This document shows, one piece after another, positions 1 to 11,535 of a stretch of 64,000 nt of DNA; position 1 is the first letter of the stretch, and every line of letters starts with the position of its first letter. Made by a program: the position numbers and the translations under genes. This stretch comes from Turbatrix aceti (lineage: Eukaryota > Nematoda > Chromadorea > Rhabditida > Panagrolaimidae): the NCBI GenBank assembly GCA_963969345.1, contig OZ017768.1, positions 10,518,193-10,582,192 on the forward strand. The letters run 5' to 3'. The notes under the pieces are model-generated. The model saw nothing but the letters and a program-made list of their open reading frames with translations. It was not told where the DNA came from and did no database searches.

Positions 1-1798
1 GTCATACCCGTGGACTAGTTCATGACCGATCACGTGACCGAGTCCACCGTAGTTTACTGCCTGGGGGAAAGTTGCGTCGAAGAGGGGCCAAGTCACGATG
101 CCTGTAAATAAACTTTAACTTATTACCGCATAACATAGTCCTCCCCCTAAATTCTACATAAATAAATATAAGAGATTACCCAATGGAATGTTCATCGTGT
201 TCTTGAACGGTTGATAATGAGCGTTGTTCTCGGAAGGGTTTTCTACAATATCCTCAAAAAATCTGTCAGCATCTTTGGCTCTTGTTGCCTCCTCGCTAGC
301 TTCCATTAGCACCAAGTAGATATCAAAGAAGTCATTCTGTGATACGTTAAGAACATCTTGAAAATGGGTGTGCAAATCGTCTAGTATTATTGTTCTGTTG
401 TCAAAATTGTACCAAGCCGGCCAGCCACTGTCGAGCTTGAGTTTGTTTTCTAAATTGTAAAAATGATTTTTTTTAAGTTTTTGACGACTAACTTTTCCGG
501 ATAATTTTTTGTCTAGATTCCTCGTCCACCCAATGTAAATTGACAACTGTATCAGCAAAAGCGTCTGCCAAAGCGTGCAGCATAGGATCGATACTTGCTT
601 TTGCCTCTACCCGATCCGACCTGCTGGATACGTACATGAAATTCTTAGCAACGGGCATATAAGTTGACATGACTTCTGCGCAGTGTCGAGTGGCGTTTGT
701 AGAATTGAAAGGATGCGGCGGAGATGTGAGGAAATCAGATTCAAACTTTTCCAGCAACTTCAACCCCAAGTAATTCATGACTGTGACCTGAGAATTGTTT
801 CTGCTGGTAATGACGGCATTTAAAGTTGAAAAGTACAAATAATCATTAACAGCGATTTTTGTCGATGTATTCACCGGAAAAAGAGGCGTCGAAAAAAAAC
901 TTTCCAGATCGATGGTCGGGTGAACAGCGGCAAAGAGCGAAAAATTGTTGTAAACCGAAACTGTGTCTTTTTGGTATGTTATAACCTTTTCTTTGGAGAC
1001 AAGTCCCATGGTGAGAACGCCTTCGAAATCGATAATGTCGTCGACCACTTTTTGGACCTCAACTTTGCTAAAGGCTTCGGTGAGTCCGGTTGCGTTGAAA
1101 AAAGTCCCAATCAGCTTGACGCGCTTGTCGCGGAATGCGTTGCGTTTTGCTAGGGCTGCTGTCGGTGGATGAAGTACTTCTTTCTTCAATTGGATCTAAA
1201 ATGTGTTTTTGGATGTCCATTCACGAAAAATAAATTCGTAACAACTATTATATTGCATACGATACACTCAACTCACCTGATCAAGCTTTACAAAATTTTT
1301 GTACTTGGTGACCTTGAACAGTCCGTCAATGCCGTACTTTGCCTTCCACTGCCCCATAAGTGCAAAGACATAACTCCAGGTTAAATACTTTTCACCCTGA
1401 GCAACCGGAAAGAATCCCAGATCGTCCCTCAAGATATCCAAGATTCGTGCTGGAGCATTCGTCGAAGGAGAATTCTGGTTGTAAAGGCATGACCTGTAGC
1501 CATGCTCAAAAATGCGTTCTGTCAGCGAAGACGCATCGTTGACGGTGGCCACGTGAGACACAATTTGTTCGTACATCCAAGATACATTTTGTGATATACC
1601 AAAATTGCCAGTATACGAACCACAGACATACTCGTAAAAGTCGTCGCAAGGATCTGCGTTCTGGTTAAAGCCTTCGATGAGCATTTTTGCTGCGTCGGCG
1701 TAGCCCTTGGCGTTGTATTCAAGGGTTGAATTTGGGATACCGGCGTGGATAACTGGAATCAATAAGGAAAGGATAAAAAGTTGTAGGAGATACTGCAT
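1..1798 (-). CDS. Secreted M13 (neprilysin-like) metallopeptidase, copy 1; 3' end beyond window
   Basis: Predicted zinc endopeptidase that cleaves peptides outside the cell. Exons on the minus strand: 1798-1277, 1195-493, 449-180, 101-1 (continues past the window). The start at 1798 is chosen over an in-frame ATG at 1825 because it opens directly on a signal peptide ([20 protein letters not shown]). The mature N-terminus has the M13 Cys-rich start ([12 protein letters not shown]), and the last visible exon has the zinc motif [12 protein letters not shown]. The glutamate motif and C-terminal Trp lie outside the window. Classical neprilysins are type II membrane proteins; this copy looks soluble because the hydrophobic N-terminus resembles a cleavable signal. 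It is a tandem duplicate of the gene at 2160-4463: exons 2 and 3 have identical lengths (703 and 270 nt) and intron phases. Family assignment is firm; the substrate is unknown. Confidence 0.92.
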
Positions 1799-2159
1799 AG
1801 CTTTATGTGTCGGGTAAACAAACAAGTTTTTTGAGCGAGTGAGAACATGAAAGCATAAATTTGGTGGTCATTATTTAGTGAGAAATTTGCATGTTGACAA
1901 CAAAAATTATGGAAAAAAAATTGCATATTGACAGCAAATTTCCTCTTGGACGGCGATCAATTCAAATTCAAAATATATATGTATTATATTTCAATTCCGA
2001 CAATTCTACCCCGATTTAGATGCTTCCCATCAAAGCTGTTCGTTTGCATAATCGACCTTTTATGTTCACCACAATTGACGAAGATTTTTATTACGTTGTA
2101 TAGGCAATAAACTTGTCGTTTTCAAATGCGGCTAGAAGTCCTGACACGAAAGTTTTCCT

Positions 2160-4463
2160 TTAGTTGGACCACACCTTGCAGCGATCTTTCTCGGCATGAT
2201 ACATCGGGGAACCTATTTTACACTTGAAGTCCTTGGCAAATTGCGGAATATTTTGAAGAACCTGATTGACCCGGCATTTTTCTGGAGAATGCACGCTCGT
2301 AGCTATAACTTCTTCTATTTCTTTTTTAGATATGCTGCTGCACCACTTTCGCGCAGAAGCGATCCAGAAGATTTGATTCATCGAAAATTTCTGCAGATGG
2401 GGGAGTCTGGGCTCTTCTTCGCCCTTCCGTTCGACGTCGATCAATCTTCGGTACGCGTTGTACGCCGCGATTAGGCCACCAATATCGGCGATATTTTCAC
2501 CCTGCGTGCGAATGCCGTCCGCGCAGTGAATATTGTCATAGGGACAGCAGTTCGCGCTGTACTGCTTTATGACGCACTGAGCCATGTTGTCAAAAGCCTC
2601 CGAGCTGTTCTCCGAAAGGATTCTGCAAGGCGAGGTTTTGCACTTTCCATCGGCGTGCCGGATGCCGGTGTTGTCATAGCCGTGAACAAGTTCGTGTCCC
2701 ACAATATGACCCAGTCCACCGTAGTTTACTGCCTGGGGGAAATTCACGTCAAATGCTGGCCAAAGTATGATACCTAAAAAAATGCGGTAAATTATTATCG
2801 TATAAATTATTTGTTTTTTTTTGGTTACCCAAATGTACGCTTATTGTGTTATCTAGTTGACTGTAATGCGCGTTGATTTTGAAATTGTTGTAAACGGCAC
2901 TATTCATAGTAGGCGCGCCTCCGACATCAATTTCAGTAAGCGCACTGGCTTCCATGAGCATCACATAAACATCAAAGAAGTCATCCTGCGATACGTTGAG
3001 AACACCTTGATAATAGGTGTTGAATTCGTCTAGTATTATTGTTTTGTTGTCAAAATCGTACCAAGCCGGCCAGCCACTCTCGAGCTTGAGCTTATTTTCT
3101 AAAATTGTAAAAATAGTTTTTTATGTTTCCAAAAACCTACTTTTTTGGATAATTTCCTGGCGAGACTCTTCATCAACCCAGTCCAACTTGACAACTGTGT
3201 CAGTAAAAGCGTTGACCAATCTGTCGACAAAAGGAGCGATGCTGGCATTCGCTTTCACTCGATCCGACCTGCTAGCCACGTACATGAAATTCGTAGCTAT
3301 GGGCATAAAAGTTGACATAACTGTTGCGCAGTGTAGAGAGGCGATTGTAGAATTAAAAGGATGCGGCGGAGGTGCAAGGAAGTCATCTTCAAACTTTTCA
3401 AGCAATTTCAATCCCAGGTAATTCATGACTATGACCTGAGGATTTTTCATGTTGGTCAAGACGGTATTTAGAGTTGAGAAGTACAAATAATGAGCGACAA
3501 CTACAGGTGTTGATGTATTGGTGGAAAGACGAGGCGTCGAGAAAAAGCCTTCCAAATCGATGTATGGGTGAACAGCAGCAAAGAGTGAAAAATTAACGTA
3601 TTTTGTTGCTGTGTCATCTTGGTAATCTTTTACATCGTCTTTTGTACCAGATCCCATAGTTAGTGCCGTTTCAAAATCAATGATGTCGTCAACAACTTTT
3701 TGGATTTCGGCCTGGCTGAAAACCTCGTTGAGTCCGGTGGCATTTAAAAATTTCCCAATGAGATTCAATCGCTTGTTGCGCAATGCGATAAGGGGTTCAA
3801 GGGATGCAGTTTGGGGCAGTAGCACTTCTTTCTGCAGTGAGATCTAAAATTTGTCTTTGGATGGAATACATCAGCGGTTAAAAATTTTGATTTGAAAAAG
3901 TGTATCGTTTTTTTTTCTTGTTTGCCGCACACTTTTTGTTAACTAACCTGATCAATTTGCACAACGTCGTTTGTCTTTTTTGCCGTAAACAGTCCGTCAA
4001 TGCCGTATTTGGCTTTCCACTGACCCATGAGTGTAAAAACATAACGCGAGGTTAGATACCCTTCATTCTTGGCAACGGGAAAAAGTCCTAAATCTTGTCT
4101 TAAGATATCCAGAATCCGAGCTGCAGCAGTCTTCGAAGGATTTTTTTGGTTGCGAAGGCATGAATTGTAGCCATGCTTAAAAATGCGCTCTGTGAGTGAA
4201 GAAGCGTCGTTGACGGTATCCAAGTGATCCAAAATTTTTTTGTACGCCCAAGATGTATTTTGAGCTAATCCCATTTCGCCAGGAGCACAGACGTAGTCGT
4301 AAAAATTGTCGCAGGGATCTACCTTTTCGTTGAGGCCTTCGAAGAGCACATGCGCGGCATCTGCGTAGCCCTTTTTGTTGTAAGCAGGTTTCTTTTTATC
4401 AATTTTGCCGGAGATAGCCGGAATCACAGAGGCGAGGATAACAAGTTGTAGAAGATGAGACAT
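2160..4463 (-). CDS. Secreted M13 (neprilysin-like) metallopeptidase, copy 2, complete
   Basis: Predicted zinc endopeptidase, complete at about 700 aa, near the usual M13 length. Exons on the minus strand: 4463-3948, 3843-3141, 3098-2829, 2773-2160. A signal peptide (MSHLLQLVILASVIPAISG) is followed by the conserved N-terminal start (DPCDNFYDYVCAPG), a long helical M13 N domain, the motif NAHYSQ, the zinc site [12 protein letters not shown], the third ligand in ENIADIGG, and a C-terminal Cys-x-Val-Trp. All catalytic motifs expected for an active M13 peptidase are visible. It lies 360 bp upstream of copy 1 on the same strand, with the same intron positions, so the pair arose by local tandem duplication. 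Nematodes carry expanded nep families, so no one-to-one symbol is assigned. Role (peptide hormone or cuticle processing) cannot be told from sequence. Confidence 0.95.
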
Positions 4464-5183
4464 AGCTGAGAGTGATACAAGAAATCTGAAAATTTCTCTT
4501 AAGTAACACTATTTGAAGTGTCTGCCTGCCACGTAAATTTCGTGGCGTGCTTTTATGGGTGATAACGCTTATAATTAAACACGCAGGCAATCAAAAAAGC
4601 CAGAAAACCATTGATTGTAATGGGGTTTTATACTACACGACCACACTTACGCTGTAACGATATGCCTGATTCCAGCGCGGCAACGGCAGCGGGAAAACGT
4701 TCTCACCTCCGCGTTAATTGCTGTTCCATCGAGGCTTCTATGGCTCGCGATACTGTAGCCAAGACGACGTGTTTGTTTCTATGAGACTGGCTACTGTTTA
4801 ATTTGAGAATCGAGCAGATTAAATTTTAACAAATTAAAATAGTATTTACTGATCAAAAAAATAAAAAATAATGACTATTCGGTTTAAAACATTTGGACAC
4901 CTGCGTCCGATATCTTTCATTTATCGTCTCCGATACATGTAATATGTTTTTTGTATGTCCATTACATCTTGTCCTGTAAACGCTTTTCTTTTACGGCTGG
5001 GATTGTTTTGGTTTTTTTGAATTTTCAAACGATCAACAACGTCAACAACAACATGTTAGCCGGTCATAAGCATTGCTCTTTTCCAGGCATCTTGTATAAC
5101 ACTTTTCAATGTCATTTGATTGAGTTACTATATTCATTTATTTATTACAGATGCCAAACGAAATTCTGAAAATATGCAGTTAG
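4464..5183. other. Intergenic, no gene seen
   Basis: This is the 5' flank of M13 copy 2 and the 3' flank of the proline-rich gene. It is AT-rich with no convincing coding region, RNA gene or repeat. Confidence 0.5.
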
Positions 5184-5686
5184 TCAACCATCGTATGGCG
5201 TCCTGACGTTATTTTCAGTATTTAAGTAGTAGTTGTACAACGGATAAGGCGGTGAATTAGGACCGTAGAGAGCAGTCCCGCTCGCGCTCGCAGACGGAGC
5301 AGGTTGCGGGGGTCGGGGCGGCGGTAACGGTGGTTGTGGTGACGCATGCGCATGCGCCGGGGGTAGGGGTGGGGGAGGCATCGGTGGAGGTGTTGACGGG
5401 TGCATTGGTGGAGCCGACGGCTTCGTCGGTGATACCGGAATTGTGTAAGCAGCGATGCCGATGCCGTGTTTGGGTCTCATTTTGATGTGGTGTCTCAGTT
5501 GTCGGAAAATGAAGAATGCTATTGTCAGGAAAGCTGCTAGGCTGAAAAAAATAAAAAAAACGATCGATATCACCTCAGGAAAGCAAAAAATCTAAACACT
5601 TACACGACAAAAATTGCTACAAAGAAGAATGCTCCTTTTTTCTGAACAAAGTAATCAGATTCATTTTTTGGGTCGTCGGATTCCAT
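5184..5686 (-). CDS. Small single-pass membrane protein with proline-rich tail
   Basis: Unrecognised protein of 146 aa. Exons on the minus strand: 5686-5604 and 5541-5184, joined by a GT-AG intron in phase 2. The short N-terminus (MESDDPKNESDYFVQKKG) lacks a cleavable signal. It is followed by one membrane segment (about residues 19-43, rich in Phe, Val, Ala and Ile), then basic residues (RQLRHHIKMRPKHG), which suggest an N-out/C-in topology by the positive-inside rule. The C-terminal half is dominated by Pro runs (PPPMPPPPLPP and PPLPPPRPPQP), typical ligands for SH3, WW or EVH1 domains, and ends in Tyr-rich sequence (YPLYNYYLN). The start is supported by the correct reading phase across the intron. 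It may be a small adaptor-anchoring protein; that is inference only. Confidence 0.75.
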
Positions 5687-6072
5687 GATAGGTTGTGAAG
5701 GTTTTCAAACAAATTTAATAGCCAAGTTGAAAGACTGGCTGCTGGTTTGTTCGCGAACAATCACCCCGGGAAAGCGTCGTCGTCAATCGTCAACGAGAGT
5801 CACATGAAGAAGAAAAGGGGAGAAACGAGCCTCTTTTTTTTACAGCAATATAAAAAATATAATTCAAGAAAAAATTTCTGACAGCTACTAAAAAAGCAAG
5901 AAGCAAGTGTCTCAAGCTAGCTGATGTGAGAGGAAACAGGAGAGAGGGGGATGAGTCACGTCCATATATGATGAAAAAAAAACAAAACAAAAATCAAACA
6001 TCAATATTTTGAAACAAAAAATACTGGCAGGGTACGTTTGGAATAAACAATCAAAAAAGCTTGACGATAATA

Positions 6073-8240
6073 TTATTGCTTCTGAATCCACAGCACTGTG
6101 CCTTCCCCGTCTTTGGACGTAACTCGGGGTTCACCGACGCCACTTGTTACAACCTAAATTTTTTTTTTATCGTGAGGAAAAAAAGTATAGCCTACAGCAG
6201 CTTTTAAAAGTGAATCATCAGTCTGGGTGGCAGTACTCTTGTATCGAGATCGTTGATCAGCAAGTGCATGGAGTTTCTTTTTTTCACCCGCAGGCATGAT
6301 GTGGTACATCATTCGCTTCTGCCAAGGCATTCGTTTCAGAATTTTTTCCAGGGCATCTTCGTTTTTCTCTGTCTCTGAAAAATTGGATATTGAAAAAATT
6401 GTCCTTTCCCTATATGTGTAATAAATGCATGTATATATAGAAAACTGTCAAACGTAGGCTAAAAAAAATGTCTAGATTCCGGCTCAGCGTCGCTACCATC
6501 AACGCACGCTCACTGCTGACGGATTTTGAAGAGGCCATTCGCAAAACGCTGACGACGTCGTTCTTTTCTCCCACACTGGCGAAGAACTTCAGGAAATGCT
6601 GTCGGATATGGCCGTCATCTGCAAGGACGTCGGACTGGAAGTCAACGTCAAGAAGACGCAGTGGATGGTACAGAAATGGCGGGATCAGCGACCTATCTCC
6701 TCCGGACTTCTCCTCAAGGACATCGAGGACGATTTCGAGCTCTCCCTCCACTTTACGCTGGGTCGATTCGCTCAACTCGGTGTTCAACAAGACGAAAACC
6801 AGACCACAGCAACGATGGGAAGAAGAAATCGCGACCAAAACGAATCGAGACATTTACACCTACGTGGACATCATTTGTGCCTCCTAACATCTGGTCTAAT
6901 GATAACTAACCACTGAGTAATGGTGAAATAAATAAATAAATAAATAAAATAGAAAACAAACTTTTAGGACCAAGCTCGATATTTTCAGCAGATTCGACAA
7001 CCGCTCGATTTGTATCGTTTTCCGACAGGGGAACATCTGACAATTCAATTTCTCCCGAGTCACAGGCTTCTTGTAACGCTACTTGGTATTCCTTGTCGAT
7101 AGAATCTTTCATGCCCTAAATTTTTTTGTTTTCAAGATGAAGAACACCTCTACAAAATTATACCGAAGCGAGAGCCTCAATTTGACTCTGAATAATCTGA
7201 ATGAGCGTAGAAACCAGCGCCAAGCCAACGAGGAGTAGAATACCAATCAGAACGATATCCTTTGTACTGCTTGGCAAAACGTCACCAAAACCAATTGTTA
7301 GAAAACTGATGAGGGTAAAGTACAAGCTGGTACCGTAATTCCAGTCTTCCTTAATTGAAAATACAAGCGCACAGAAGAGAACCCAAAGCACAGTAAGAAC
7401 AAATATAAAACTAAGCGGAAATCGTAGCAGGTCATCGCTGATTACGCTTTCCGTTTCTGTCTCTGCCTTTTCAGGTCCCAGTTCCTCTAATTTTTCCTTG
7501 ACTTTTGGGTTGAAGCAGGACACGGTGTGCAGAAAAGTACTCCAGACAAGCGTGCAAACTTTGGCAAAAAGACTGCCAAGTCCGATGAGTGCCAAGAGCG
7601 CGATTGGAATGCCTATAAAGGCGTAGACAATAGTAAAGAAGCGGCCAAGCCCTGTTTCTGCCGCAATGTTACCATAACCTTAAAAATACAAATTAAAAAA
7701 TCTGAAAACATTATTGCAAATAAAAAAAAAGAAAAGCCATGACCGGGAATCGAACCAGGGACTCAATGTTTTGTAGTCAACGATTTGTGTTGTATCGCCA
7801 CAAAAACAGTTCGGGAGATTAACAAATTTTTTTCTCGAAAAAAATAAAAAACACGGTAAACCCTAGAACATACCAATAGTTGTGTACACAGTCATCGAGT
7901 AGTAAACAGCGCCCCAGAAATGCCACTTGGTATTGTTTAGAGAAGGTTCTGGAACACCCAATTTTTCACGGTAACTGACCAAAGTTTGAACGGTATGATT
8001 GTAAGCTTCAATTGGAGTCATCGATTTAATAGTGTTAAGCCGAAATGCCGTGTTATCGAGTAGATATTTTTGCTTAGCAATTTCGGACGTAATTGTTTCA
8101 ATTTCATGGGGTGCCTCGATTGCAACAAAAATAATGCCACCAACAACAGTTAGCACAATTAGAACCACCAGAGGAATGAAGCCTCGTATACTACCTCGGA
8201 CAGATGTGAGAAGACGTGATATTTGTTGCGCGACTACCAT
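6073..8240 (-). CDS. Two-pore-domain (TWK/K2P) potassium channel
   Basis: Plasma-membrane K+ leak channel, 431 aa, the usual length for the family. Exons on the minus strand: 8240-7874, 7678-7164, 7115-6962, 6374-6196, 6153-6073. TM1 (about residues 22-42) is followed by an extracellular loop with Asn-x-Thr sites, then the first pore with filter TTIGYGN, which is split by intron 1 inside the filter. TM2 and TM3 follow, then the second pore with filter LTIGFGD, TM4, and a charged cytosolic tail. K2P subunits dimerise to make one pore, and nematodes have dozens of twk genes, so no symbol is given. Intron 3 (6961-6375) has swallowed a LINE fragment; its donor (GTTTGT) is weak but keeps the reading frame. 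The coding exons are otherwise intact. Confidence 0.93.
6468..6952 (+). mobile_element. Decayed, internally deleted LINE fragment in TWK intron
   Basis: The first part reads as the start of an APE-type endonuclease (RLSVATINARSLL, compare the usual L-x-V-x-T-x-N-x-R-S-L). After a short stretch it becomes the C-terminal reverse-transcriptase region (EELQEMLSDMAVICKDVG, then GLEVNVKKTQWM) and a Pro-Gln-Gln-Arg-Trp-Glu-Glu tail motif. These lie in different frames, so the copy is dead and has lost most of its middle. The 3' end carries the unit that recurs elsewhere in the window (from CGTGGACATCATTTGTGCC) and stops in an (AAAT)n tail at 6930-6950. It is inserted antisense to its host gene. Confidence 0.8.
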
Positions 8241-9178
8241 TGTCGAGTGGACTGAAATTCAAATTCAAACTAAAGTAACTGAAGTAAGTAAAAAATTGTT
8301 GCATATTAATATCTGCATAAAACATTTCACACGAGTTCTAAAATGTTCACGTTTTGAAAAACATATCAATTTTTTAATAAAAAAAATTCCAAGTTTTACC
8401 TCACTTTAGTGCGTTCGTGAGGAAAGCAATAAAAAAAGCGATTTCATTTTTATGATCCGTCAAAAAAAAGGAAAGGACATTATACTGAATACTTCAAATT
8501 GAGAGTATGCTACTTTGATAGCCCAAAAGTCGATCAACAAAAAATCAGTATGACATATCATTTCATTCACCACCGAGTGAAAGCAAAAATTGAGGGGGGG
8601 GGGTGCGAAAAAGCTACATTCACCATGTGGCGCATGCGGCAAGGCGAACAAGAGTAACGACAGTTGCCTGCCTGCCCTCCCTCCCCCCTTCTCCACCTTA
8701 CACCTCCGGGAATGCGCCGAGTACAGCAAGTCCCACACAGCCGGTGTATCACAACAGGCGACGAATGATCATTAAGCATCCAGGATAAAAAAAATGCTGG
8801 AAAGCACACAAAAATAAACCCACTACTAACTTAAAAGTTTAAGAGGCGATTTAATTGGTGTAATTAGAAAATTGCTTGCGTATCAAATTAGTTTAAGGGA
8901 GTGAAATTTTATTTTAAAAGTTAGATGCTTTTACGTACAAAAAATTGAAAAGAAATATTTGTCACTGACAGAAATTGACCCTGATGTGAAAGTCACCAGA
9001 GTGGACATAGTATGGGATGTCCAAGATTCAATACAGTCCTGCCAAATTTTTGGGAACGTGAAAATATTTTGTTCTCATATCAGCTGATGAAAATTTAGTT
9101 GTCGTTAAAACAATTTTTTCATACCTAGTGGATGTCAAAAAAACAAGCCATATGCAAAATAATTTTTTCCTGGAAAAA
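8241..9178. other. Intergenic between two divergently oriented genes
   Basis: Shared 5' flank of the TWK channel (minus) and the kinase (plus). It contains a G9 run near 8595-8603 and AT-rich sequence. I see no gene; promoters for both neighbours presumably lie here. Confidence 0.45.
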
Positions 9179-11047
9179 ATGTCTGTTGCTCATCGCGCCC
9201 ACCACCAAACTATCAGCAGTCGTTTGTTATATGACGTCAATGAATGCAGGTGGCAAATCACAGACTCCAAATCCGCTGATGGCAGTAAGTCATGTTAAAT
9301 CCAAAAGTGAGTTACCGAAAAAATTGAACATCTGCGTTCATTAAAAATTACACTCATTTAGCAACTGCACCTCCCCGTGATGCTCCCCGTCTTCTGAAAC
9401 GCGGCGAAGTACTGCAACACGTATTTGAAATCGAAGACTCTCTCGGTGGAGGAGGATTTGGGCAGATCTTTCGCTGCTATCATCAAACCTATCACGTACG
9501 TATGGCACTCAAAATTGAGCCACCAAAAACCGATATTCGACGATTTAAACTTGAAATGACTATTTTGTTGCTTTTGAGGGGATGGTATGTTTTAAATTTA
9601 AAAAAAATTGGTTATGGCACGAACATTATTACAGTCCGCATATACCTCTGATCTACGGTTGTGGCACCCAGCGAAGCTGTTCGTACATCGTCATGCAACT
9701 TCTCGGCCGTAATCTCAGTGACCTTCGACGACGGCAGCCAGAACGAAGACTTACCAAAAATACGGTATTTCGTGTGATACTTCAAGCTCTCATAGCCCTC
9801 AGACATCTCCATGATCACGGATATGTGCACCGAGATATCAAGCCCTCTAACCTGTGCATTGGTCTCGGACAGACTCGAAGACTCGTTCACCTCATCGACT
9901 TTGGCATGACTCGTCGATTTCGAGACGTCGATGGCGGCATTCGAAAACCCAGAAAGACGGCGCCATTTCGTGGAACGCTGAGGTACGCTTCATTAACTAT
10001 GCACAATCGCAAGGAAGTCGGACCTGGCGATGACATTGTTAGTTTGTTCTACAGTATGCTTGAGCTTTCAAACTCCAAGCTACCGTGGTCTGTACTCGAA
10101 AAAGGACCCGACATTATGAAGTCCAAACAGGCATTGGATCTTGCAAAAGTGTGCGAAAATAAACCGCAACAGTTGATCAAATTTGGACAGGTCAGTGTTT
10201 GTTATTTATTTCACCATTACTCAGTGGTTAGTTATCATTAGACCAGATGTTAGGAAGCACAAAGTGTTTGTTATACAGAAATTTAAAACAGTTTATATAA
10301 AAATTGCTACGTGGACGTCATTTGTGCCTCCTAACATCTGGTCTAATGATAACTAACCACTGAGTAATGGTGAAATAATAATAAAAAATAAAAATTGAAA
10401 AAAAAGAAACGGAAAAAATTCGAACCTTCTACCTTCAGGTCACAAATGTTGGCGCCATGTCAAAGGGATTGTTTAAATTTTGATATTAAAAAAAATAGTT
10501 TTACATTAATTTTTTTTTAAACTTTTTTTAGATTTCTCTAAAATACACCTATGAAGACTCCATCGATTACGAAATGCTCGTCACTCTTTTAAAATCCGCC
10601 CTCGATCCCGGTGTGACACCTGACACCCCGTATGATTGGGAGACGTATCACGCACCACGGAGAGCATCCCTTCGCAAGACTGTCGAAAAGTCAGTTGTAT
10701 GCTCCGCTGGTACAGAACCTTCCAATGCCATTCATGAACAGTCCAAACCACCTCTCATATCCCCACACTCCCGACGTCGACATCAAAAAGCTGAAATCAT
10801 AGAAACAGGTCTCGAAAAAACCGATGAAAAGTCGCCGGTTAAAAATGATGCCGATGCTTCTATTCACCTCAACGATCTCCTACCTGAGATGGCCACACCT
10901 GAGTTGCAACAAGAGCTGCCCATTCCGGAGCAGATCGACGTCGAGATCAAAAATGCGTCCAAAAAATCAGTTAAAGTTGATACGACTCAGAAGAGTTCAA
11001 AAGAGCCGTTGTTGCCTCCTGGAGGTGCCAAAAGTGCAAAACGATAA
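9179..11047 (+). CDS. CK1/TTBK-like protein kinase
   Basis: Predicted Ser/Thr kinase of the casein kinase 1 superfamily, about 466 aa. Exons: 9179-9284, 9362-9584, 9635-10190, 10532-11047. The ATG at 9179 is the only start whose frame continues through the strong donor GTAAGT at 9285 into the kinase frame. Visible motifs in order: Gly loop LGGGGFGQIF, ATP lysine in MALKIEP, HRDIKPSN catalytic loop, IDFGM metal loop, and PFRGTLRYAS, a CK1-class activation segment like that of tau-tubulin kinases and the large nematode-specific CK1 set. After the kinase domain comes a roughly 150-residue tail rich in Pro, Lys and Glu with no known domain. Intron 3 holds an inverted pair of LINE tails. The kinase looks catalytically intact; its substrate is unknown. 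Confidence 0.92.
10203..10265 (-). repeat. LINE 3'-tail copy, inverted
   Basis: This is the reverse complement of the conserved LINE 3' unit (TCACCATTACTCAGTGGTTA and onward), 13 bp inside kinase intron 3. It lies head to head with the forward copy at 10309-10390. Confidence 0.85.
10309..10390 (+). repeat. LINE 3'-tail copy, forward
   Basis: Copy of the unit starting ACGTGGACGTCATTTGTGCC and ending GTGAAATAATAATAAA. With the inverted copy 50 bp upstream it could form a hairpin with a stem of roughly 55 bp in the pre-mRNA. Confidence 0.85.
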
Positions 11048-11131
11048 ATTTTCATTACGATTTTATTTTTTGATTTGGGTGTTCGTGGTGCGATTTTTTG
11101 ACGCAATCTTTGTCGAGTAGTAGGTTATAAC

Positions 11132-11535
11132 CAAGGCATAAAACCGGCCTAAAAATCAGGCCGCCGGCCGGCTTGCGGCCGGCCTAAATTTTCAGGCCGA
11201 AGCCGGCCGGCCGCGGCCGCGGCTTATTTTTAAAAAAAAATTTTCGTGCTTTATTTTAGGATTATTTTCGTAAAATTTTACCAAATTTAGAAAAAAAATT
11301 TTTTTGGAAACAACCTAATATTATGGAAAAATGCACAATAGTAGTAAAAAGTGAAAAAAAAAGACGAATGAAGCACAAAAACGTCAGAAAATTGTACTTT
11401 TTTCGAAAAAAATCAACTTTCGAATATTTTTCCGGCTTTTTCGGCCGGCCTTGAATCGAAAAGCCGGCCCGCAGCCGGCCGCGGCCGGCCGGCCGTGCCG
11501 GCTTTTGCGGCCGGCCGGCCGGATTTTATGCCTTG
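11132..11535. mobile_element. hAT-like non-autonomous element A (GGCC-rich arms)
   Basis: A 404-bp element with terminal inverted repeat CAAGGCATAAAA / TTTTATGCCTTG. It is flanked by a perfect 8-bp target duplication GTTATAAC (11124-11131 and 11536-11543). Inside the termini are arms of repeated GGCCGGCC with short variants, then an AT-rich core of about 200 bp. There is no transposase. The 8-bp duplication and short termini point to the hAT superfamily. Confidence 0.85.

Noticed and set aside
7738..7800. tRNA-like sequence (minus strand, B-box-like GGTTCGATTCC) in a TWK intron
   Set aside because: The T stem has a mismatch and no 5' acceptor arm pairs with the 3' end; no cloverleaf can be drawn. 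At most an old tRNA-derived fragment.
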